Part shown: positions 51,732 to 57,164 of the stretch, one piece after another
Layout: the number at the start of each line of letters is the position of its first letter
Position numbering within the stretch: position 1 is the stretch's first letter
Assembly (NCBI GenBank): GCA_012837645.1
Contig: DUQU01000016.1
Coordinates: 1-57,164 of the forward strand
DNA: 57,164 nucleotides
Direction of reading: 5' to 3'
Source of the DNA: Acholeplasmataceae bacterium
GTDB taxonomy: Bacteria > Bacillota_I > Bacilli_A > Acholeplasmatales > UBA5453
Position numbers and translations under genes: made by a program
Notes under the pieces: generated by a model
What the model was told of the DNA's origin: nothing
The model's database searches: none
Seen by the model: only the letters and a program-made list of their open reading frames with translations

Positions 51732-52348
51732 GCCTTACCAACCAGTTTTCTTAATATTTCTGCTGTTTTTTCATCAATTGTTGATGTCTCATTAAAAGCT
51801 TCACTTCTTAAAATTCGATCGAGATAATTAACAGTTGTTTTTTTATGTTCGAGCGTTAATTCTAAAGCTTCATAAATTTCATTTTTAGAAAAACCTTCAC
51901 TAAACCATTGCCGGACAATTTCAAATGCAGTTGGCGAGAGAGGCTTCGCAAATGCTCTTTCTAGTTCCTTAATGATATATTCTTGATCACTGATAGTTTT
52001 TTCTTCTTTTTGCTTATTAATCTCTTCCATAATTAGAGTTGTTATTTTATCAAAAAAAGGCATCAAAGAAAAAATCTCGCCAAGTTTCCCTTCACTCTTC
52101 CTCTCGAGTTCAATGGTTATTAATTCTTTTTCAAATAAAGAGTTAATAATCTCTCCGACTTGATTCATTTTATAGCCGCTTAAACGCGCTAAATAATTAG
52201 TTGATAAATTATACCTTTTTCGTTCCGCTAATAATAATAAATGTTCCATTATTAAATACTCGTCGGCAGTTAAATTAAAATTTTGATGATATTTAAACAA
52301 TAATTTTTGATAGTCAATTAAACCTTCTTCAAATAATTTTATTAACAT
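51728..52348 (-). CDS. dnaD: DnaD-domain replication protein
   Basis: A 206-aa protein. Residues about 1-95 form a winged-helix-like part (NLSTNYLARLSGYKMNQVGEIINSL). Residues about 125-195 are the DnaD/DnaB-like domain: AFAKPLSPTAFEIVRQWFSEGFSKNEIYEALELTL and VNYLDRIL, the family signature given by its ends. DnaD acts in primosome loading at DnaA-dependent origins. The nth neighbour supports dnaD. Confidence 0.88.
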   Translation of the reverse strand: MLIKLFEEGLIDYQKLLFKYHQNFNLTADEYLIMEHLLLLAERKRYNLSTNYLARLSGYKMNQVGEIINSLFEKELITIELERKSEGKLGEIFSLMPFFDKITTLIMEEINKQKEEKTISDQEYIIKELERAFAKPLSPTAFEIVRQWFSEGFSKNEIYEALELTLEHKKTTVNYLDRILRSEAFNETSTIDEKTAEILRKLVGKA

Positions 52349-52352
52349 CTTT

Positions 52353-53012
52353 TTACTCCTTCGCTACCTTTTTTAAAGCTTCTTTAGCTGCTTCTTGTTC
52401 GGCTTCTTTTTTAGTTTTCGCAACTCCAATTCCTAAAGTTAAATTATCCATTTTAACACTAACTGTAAAAGTTTTATCGTGTGCTGGTCCTTCTTCTTTT
52501 TCTACTTGATAAGTAATATTTCTTCTTTCAATTTGAACTAGTTCTTGTAAGGTTGATTTGTAATCTACTATTTTTACTTTTTCAATATAAGGAACAACCA
52601 ACTTTAAAAACAAATCTTTTACTTGTTGAAATCCAAACTCTAAATAAACAGCCCCAAATAAAGCTTCAAAAGCATCAGCGATAATAGCAGGATTACTTTT
52701 CCCACCTAATTGCACCACTCCTTTGCCTAATAAAAGATAATCGGCGAGACTAATTTGTTCTCCATAAAAAGCAAGTGCCTCTTCGCAAACTAGTTCTGCT
52801 CGCTTTTTAGACATTTCACCTTCGCTCATCTTGTTAGTGAAAAATAAATGTTCCCCCATTAATAAGCCGATAATTGCATCTCCTAAAAATTCTAATCTCT
52901 CATTATCTAAAACTAAATTTTCATTAGCATAACTAGAGTGGGTAAGGGCTTGTTGAAGCAATTCTTGGTTCTTAAACTTGACTTGTAGTTTTTCTTCTAA
53001 CTTGCTATTCAC
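52353..53012 (-). CDS. rnc: Ribonuclease III
   Basis: A 219-aa double-strand-specific RNase for rRNA processing. NERLEFLGDAI carries the catalytic acids, and a second acidic site is ADAFEALFGAVYLE. A dsRNA-binding domain fills the end (TLQELVQIERRN, VAKTKKEAEQEAAKEAL). GTG start at 53012, just after plsX. The common acpP gene between plsX and rnc is absent here. Confidence 0.95.
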   Translation of the reverse strand: MNSKLEEKLQVKFKNQELLQQALTHSSYANENLVLDNERLEFLGDAIIGLLMGEHLFFTNKMSEGEMSKKRAELVCEEALAFYGEQISLADYLLLGKGVVQLGGKSNPAIIADAFEALFGAVYLEFGFQQVKDLFLKLVVPYIEKVKIVDYKSTLQELVQIERRNITYQVEKEEGPAHDKTFTVSVKMDNLTLGIGVAKTKKEAEQEAAKEALKKVAKE

Positions 53013-53014
53013 AG

Positions 53015-54013
53015 TTACACATTAATCTCCTTTAAAACTCTTTCAACTTTTTCGACTACTTGATTTTTAATGAAGGTTCTAGCTTGTCTAATTGCGTTAT
53101 AAAAGGCAACCTCATTACTGGATCCGTGAGCTTTTATAACTGGCGCTTTTAATCCAAAAATCATCGCTCCACCAATTTCGCTAGCATCAAAACGCTTTTT
53201 AAATCTTGTTAGATTTTTGTTCATAAATAGCGCTCCTATTTTCCCAAAAAAAGACGACTTAATTTCTTCTTTTAAAATTAATCCCATTGTCTTAGCAGTA
53301 CCTTCAATTGTTTTTAAAACAACATTACCGGTAAAACCATCCGTAATTAAAATATCAGCCTCACTAGTAAGAACTTTATCAGCCTCAACGTTGCCATAAA
53401 ACTGAAAATGATTGCTGGTTTTAAGTAGCTCATAACTAGCTAAATCTTGAGCTCTTCCTTTTCCTTTTTCTTCACCAATATTTATTAATCCTACTAGAGG
53501 TCTTTGTTTTTGAAAATAATTTTGAAAAACGATCGCTGCGAAAATTGCTAACTCGTAAATATGTTCTGGTTTTAATTCTACATTAGCTCCAGCATCTAAA
53601 AGAATTTTCCCCTTTTTATCTAAAGATGGAATAATCGGCGCGATTGCAATTCTTTGCATCTCAGGAAGCTTTTTAACAATAAGGTGGCCACCAACCACTA
53701 ATGCTTGAGTAGGACCGGCAGAAACAATTCCTTCCGTTACACCTTCTTTAACACTATTTAAAGCCATCACTAGCGAAGCATCCTTTTGATTTCTAATCGC
53801 TCTAATGGGATTAGTTTCTCCCATCGCAATAACAGAATCTGCTTGAATTAAGGTTATTCTTTCTTTAGTAGTTAGGTATTTTTCCATTTTAGGAATATCA
53901 CCATATAAATATAGTTCTAAATCATTAAAGTTTTTAAGCGCTTCTAAAGCCCCTTTAACAACCACTTCTGGCCCATAATCTCCGCCCATACCATCGATCG
54001 CTATTTTAATCAT
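53015..54013 (-). CDS. plsX: Phosphate acyltransferase
   Basis: A 332-aa enzyme that makes acyl-phosphate from acyl-ACP for phospholipid synthesis. It begins IAIDGMGGDYGPEVVVKG. Other conserved parts are NPIRAIRNQKDASLV, AGPTQALV and TDGFTGNVVLKTIEGTA. The acyl-phosphate is normally used by PlsY; the PlsC-type enzyme at 16.9 kb would act next. Ribosome site AAGGAG precedes the ATG. Confidence 0.95.
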   Translation of the reverse strand: MIKIAIDGMGGDYGPEVVVKGALEALKNFNDLELYLYGDIPKMEKYLTTKERITLIQADSVIAMGETNPIRAIRNQKDASLVMALNSVKEGVTEGIVSAGPTQALVVGGHLIVKKLPEMQRIAIAPIIPSLDKKGKILLDAGANVELKPEHIYELAIFAAIVFQNYFQKQRPLVGLINIGEEKGKGRAQDLASYELLKTSNHFQFYGNVEADKVLTSEADILITDGFTGNVVLKTIEGTAKTMGLILKEEIKSSFFGKIGALFMNKNLTRFKKRFDASEIGGAMIFGLKAPVIKAHGSSNEVAFYNAIRQARTFIKNQVVEKVERVLKEINV

Positions 54014-54088
54014 ATTTTTAACTCCTTTTAACTATTTTTTTCATTACTAACTCTATTTTATCATACCTTTTATTAATGTTAGTGGCTA

Positions 54089-55984
54089 TCATTTTGAAAA
54101 AACATCTTCTTTCGCCTTTAAAAATAATTTAAAATCATCATTTAAATTGGCATATTTAAAATCGATCATTCCACTTTGTTTTAGACCTAAAAATTCACCT
54201 GGACCGCGATGTTCTAAATCATATTCTGATAATAAGAAACCATCATCTGTATTTTTAAAGATTGTTAAACGTTCTAAATCACTATCATCACTTAAAACAT
54301 AACAATAACTTTGTAACTCGCTTCTTCCTACTCTTCCTCTTAATTGATGAAGTTGGGAAAGACCGAAATATTTACCATCATAAATAATCATCATCGTCGC
54401 TTCTTTAACATCAACACCTACTTCAACGACTGTCGTAGAAACTAAAATCATTCCTTTGTTATTTTTAAAAGTCGCCATTACTGCTTCTTTTTCTAAAGCT
54501 GGTAATTTACCATGGATGAGTAAGACTTTATCATAAAAAATAGCAGCCAATCTTTCATACATCGTATAAACAGTTTCTCCTCTTGTTTCGCTTTCAATAG
54601 AAGGCATGACAACGTAAGCATTATGATTTAAATTGATCTCCTTTTTTAAATGTTCAATGACACTATCAAATTTTGATTGATGGAGATAGTACGTTATAAT
54701 CGGTTTTCGATCACGAGGCTTTTCTTTAATATTAGAAATCTCCATGTCTCCTAAAATAACCGTTCCTAAAGTACGTGGAATTGGTGTCGCTGTTAAATAG
54801 CAAAGATCCGCTTCGCCTTTATTAGCCAATGTTTCACGTGCTAAAACACCAAAACGATGTTGCTCGTCAATAACTACAAAACCTAAATTAGAAAACTTCG
54901 TATCATCCGTTATTAAAGCATGAGTTCCGACAACTAAATCAATTTCTCCTGAGTTAATTCTGGCTTTAAGTTTGCTTTTTTCTTTAGTTGAACTCGTTAA
55001 CAAGGCGACTTCTAAATCGGGAAAATACTTTAAAAAAGTTTGATAATGTTGAAAAGCTAAAATTTCTGTCGGTGCCATAAAGGCACTTTGAAAACCAGCA
55101 GTTTTCATGCCGTAAATAGCAATCCCAACTACAATTGTTTTCCCACTACCAACATCACCTTGAATTAGCCTTTTTTTAAGATGAGGAGCCTTAAAATCTT
55201 TAAATAAATCATTCGTCGCCGCTTTTTGATTGTCAGTTAATTCAAAAGGAATTCTCTCGATAAACTCTTTCACTATATTTAAATCATAGTCGCGGGCTTT
55301 TTTAATAACTTTGTTATCAGATTTAAATTGTTGATAGATTTTCTCTTGGAAAAAGAATGCTTCTTCATATTTAAGTCGATATAAAGCTTTATCTAAAGCT
55401 TCTTTATTGGATGGAAAGTGTAGTATCCTAACCATTTCATAGCGGCTTAACAATCCTCTTTTTACAATGATATCTGAAGGCAAATTTTCCGCGATATAAA
55501 ACCATTTATTTTGATAAATTTGATAAACTATTTTACTAATATTAGAATCATAAATACCATCGATTTGATAATTTGGCTTTAATTCTCTTTTTAACGGTTT
55601 TAAAATAATGTTAATAGCGTTAATTTCTTTTTGACGCTTTTTAAATTGACCTCTTACTTGAATTTCCATTCCTTCTTTAAGACTTTCTTTTAAATATCCT
55701 CTTCTATAAGCGACAATATTATATAGTTCATTATCAACTAATAATTTAAACCTCAAACTCTCTAGATTATTACGGTGTTTAATAATTATTGGTAAGGATG
55801 CTACCTCGCCAACGACGGTAACTTCGGTTTTATCGACAGCCAATAATAAAGACGTTTCTTTAAAAGAAAGATATTTTTTAGGAAAATATAAAATTAAGTC
55901 TTGGCTAGTAAAAATATTATAACTATTAAATATTTCTTGATATTTTTTACCTACTCCACTAACTTCCTTAATGGAAACTTTCAT
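54089..55984 (-). CDS. recG: ATP-dependent DNA helicase RecG
   Basis: A 631-aa SF2 helicase that remodels stalled forks and branched DNA. The N-terminal wedge/OB domain is at about residues 50-140. Motor motifs: Walker A GDVGSGKT, DEQHRFGV, TATPIPRT, then VEVGVDVKEATMM, QLRGRVGR and the C-terminal RecG motif EYDLEHRGPGEFLGLKQSG. Slightly shorter than the usual 670-690 aa. The ATG overlaps the aroC stop by four bases. Confidence 0.95.
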   Translation of the reverse strand: MKVSIKEVSGVGKKYQEIFNSYNIFTSQDLILYFPKKYLSFKETSLLLAVDKTEVTVVGEVASLPIIIKHRNNLESLRFKLLVDNELYNIVAYRRGYLKESLKEGMEIQVRGQFKKRQKEINAINIILKPLKRELKPNYQIDGIYDSNISKIVYQIYQNKWFYIAENLPSDIIVKRGLLSRYEMVRILHFPSNKEALDKALYRLKYEEAFFFQEKIYQQFKSDNKVIKKARDYDLNIVKEFIERIPFELTDNQKAATNDLFKDFKAPHLKKRLIQGDVGSGKTIVVGIAIYGMKTAGFQSAFMAPTEILAFQHYQTFLKYFPDLEVALLTSSTKEKSKLKARINSGEIDLVVGTHALITDDTKFSNLGFVVIDEQHRFGVLARETLANKGEADLCYLTATPIPRTLGTVILGDMEISNIKEKPRDRKPIITYYLHQSKFDSVIEHLKKEINLNHNAYVVMPSIESETRGETVYTMYERLAAIFYDKVLLIHGKLPALEKEAVMATFKNNKGMILVSTTVVEVGVDVKEATMMIIYDGKYFGLSQLHQLRGRVGRSELQSYCYVLSDDSDLERLTIFKNTDDGFLLSEYDLEHRGPGEFLGLKQSGMIDFKYANLNDDFKLFLKAKEDVFSK

Positions 55985-56979
55985 GTCAGCTCCTTTAACA
56001 ATTTGTTTTGCAAACTTAAATCTAATAAGACTGCCAAAATAGTATTTTCAATTACAACTTTGATTCTTTCTCCGATAAAGAAATCATGATCACCCTCAAT
56101 TGTTAAGCTAGTCATTTTCTTTTTAGTAAAATCAAAAGTTTCAAGTGGTTTTTTAAGGGAACTAATTGGTCTCGTAATAGTATTAATAATGAGGTCGTTA
56201 CCATTAGTTATTCCACCTACAATCCCTCCACTATGGTTGGTTTTAGTTTTCCCTTCTTCATTAATAAAACTATCAAGATAGTCACTACCTAAAAAACTCG
56301 CACTCTTAAAACCCTCTCCAATACTAACACCTTTAATACTAGGTATACTAAATAGAGCTTGACTAATTAAACTGTCCGCTCCTCCAAAAAAAGGCTCCCC
56401 TAAACCAATTTCCACATTACTAATAGTGGTTTTTAAAACAGCACCAACTGTTTCATTTAAAGTTTCAATCGTTTTTAAATATTGTTCTAGTTTAGTTAAA
56501 TCTTTTAAAGCACCTACTTGCACTAATTCCGTTTTTATTATCACTTTAGTTAAAATCATTTTTGCCAAAGCACCAGCAATAACAAGTCCAATTGTCAACC
56601 TGCCACTAAAATGTCCAGAGCCCGGCAAATTTTGATAACCATGATATTTCTTTTTAGCGACGAAATCGATATGACTGGGCCGATGAATTTCTTGATATTT
56701 TTGATAATGTTCGCTTTTAAAAGCATTATTTTCTACTCTAAATAAAAGCGGCGTTCCAGTTGTATAACCATTATAAACACCACTTTCAACTGTATAGTGG
56801 TCTTTTTCTTTTCTCTTCGTTTCGCTAAAGTGAGATGGCATTCTTCTTTTTAAATCTTTTTTTATTAAGGCGTCATCGATTTTAACACCCACTGGCATTC
56901 CCTCAATTAAAACTCCTAAAGATTTTCCATGTGATTCACCATAAATATTAATTTTAAAAATTTTACCTAAACTATTCAT
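55981..56979 (-). CDS. aroC: Chorismate synthase
   Basis: A 332-aa FMN-dependent enzyme making chorismate from EPSP, the last shikimate step. Signatures: YGESHGKSLGVLIEGMPVG, RRMPSHFSETKRKEKD, RPSHIDF and GSGHFSGRLT, and SGGIVGGITNG. It is somewhat shorter than the usual 350-390 aa, but both ends look complete. Its ATG lies within the end of aroE, so the two are coupled. Confidence 0.94.
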   Translation of the reverse strand: MNSLGKIFKINIYGESHGKSLGVLIEGMPVGVKIDDALIKKDLKRRMPSHFSETKRKEKDHYTVESGVYNGYTTGTPLLFRVENNAFKSEHYQKYQEIHRPSHIDFVAKKKYHGYQNLPGSGHFSGRLTIGLVIAGALAKMILTKVIIKTELVQVGALKDLTKLEQYLKTIETLNETVGAVLKTTISNVEIGLGEPFFGGADSLISQALFSIPSIKGVSIGEGFKSASFLGSDYLDSFINEEGKTKTNHSGGIVGGITNGNDLIINTITRPISSLKKPLETFDFTKKKMTSLTIEGDHDFFIGERIKVVIENTILAVLLDLSLQNKLLKELT

Positions 56980-57164
56980 TTATTAATACCTCTTTTATAT
57001 ATTGTATAGTTTTTTGATCACTTTTCAAAACTTTATTAAACCAAAGCGACTCTGAATAAATTGCTTGGCGGATTAACATTTCAAGGCCATTAACACTTCT
57101 TTTGGCGCTTTTCATTAAAGGTGTTAACGGAGGATTATAAACTAAATCGATTACTAAATCTATT
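56972..57164 (-). CDS. aroE: Shikimate dehydrogenase, C-terminal part (cut by the window edge)
   Basis: The last 63 codons of a gene running off the window. The peptide starts IDLVIDLVYNPPLTPLM and continues NGLEMLIRQAIYSESLWF, the conserved C-terminal AroE segment (YNPxxTxLL...G...GLxMLVxQA). It ends in TAG at 56972-56974, overlapping the aroC start by eight bases. AroE reduces 3-dehydroshikimate. The N-terminal part with the catalytic Lys/Asp is outside the window. Confidence 0.85.
   Translation of the reverse strand, partial: IDLVIDLVYNPPLTPLMKSAKRSVNGLEMLIRQAIYSESLWFNKVLKSDQKTIQYIKEVLINE

Noticed and set aside
54014-54040. Eight-codon ORF overlapping the plsX ribosome site
   Set aside because: No ribosome site of its own and no sign of function; probably chance in A-rich sequence.
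1-57164. Mycoplasma code (UGA = Trp)
   Set aside because: Several intact genes end in TGA and Trp is encoded by TGG throughout.

Overview
The window is AT-rich, densely packed DNA from a low-GC, Firmicutes-related bacterium. UGA is a stop codon: feoA, the MFS gene before recD2 and gene 26439..28583 all end in TGA. This rules out the Mycoplasma code. A glycine cleavage system, a shikimate pathway, a short DnaE, paired ATP- and PPi-type phosphofructokinases and an O-antigen-ligase-like protein suit an Acholeplasma/Izemoplasma-like or deep Bacilli lineage. That placement is inference. No rRNA, tRNA, CRISPR array or intact mobile element was seen.

Layout. (1) 1-4.8 kb is a decayed accessory stretch. 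It holds a HipA/CtkA-like kinase with a premature TAA, a partner gene whose helix-turn-helix tail lies in another frame, an FAD oxidoreductase with a frameshift and a TAA, an intact short-chain dehydrogenase, and folE with an in-frame TAA. (2) 5.1-9.9 kb holds a membrane protein, feoA-feoB plus a Cys-rich Feo partner (ferrous iron uptake), a UPF0316 protein and an aquaporin. (3) 9.9-16.8 kb is a minus-strand operon with overlapping ends: nadD, nadE, mnmA, an MFS transporter and recD2. (4) 16.9-20.5 kb holds an acyltransferase coupled to a Fur-family gene, rsmH, DUF177-rpmF, a hypothetical protein and secG. (5) 20.8-28.6 kb holds an O-antigen-ligase-like protein, tandem MgtE-type Mg2+ transporters and a heterodimeric ABC exporter. 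(6) 28.7-36 kb holds pepT, an esterase and the operon lplA-gcvT-gcvH-gcvPA-gcvPB, with gcvPB frameshifted. (7) 36-41.7 kb holds uvrB behind a palindrome-containing promoter, divergent ATP-PFK and PPi-PFK genes, and a cation/Ca2+ exchanger. (8) 41.7-51 kb holds a DnaE with a degenerate PHP region, an Ig-repeat surface protein, a second heterodimeric ABC exporter and its probable XRE regulator. (9) 51-57.2 kb holds nth, a DnaD-domain gene, rnc, plsX, recG, aroC and the 3' end of aroE.

Points deserving most attention: the broken kinase/HTH gene pair; the clustered gene-disabling lesions in the first 4.8 kb; a glutamine-type NAD synthetase lacking its glutaminase cysteine; a perfect palindrome inside the uvrB promoter; the two divergent phosphofructokinases; an ABC exporter subunit with a large insert between membrane and ATPase domains; and a Fur-like regulator without CxxC motifs. 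Several apparent upstream start codons (feoA, DUF177, the second ABC operon) are really parts of promoters, so starts were moved downstream.
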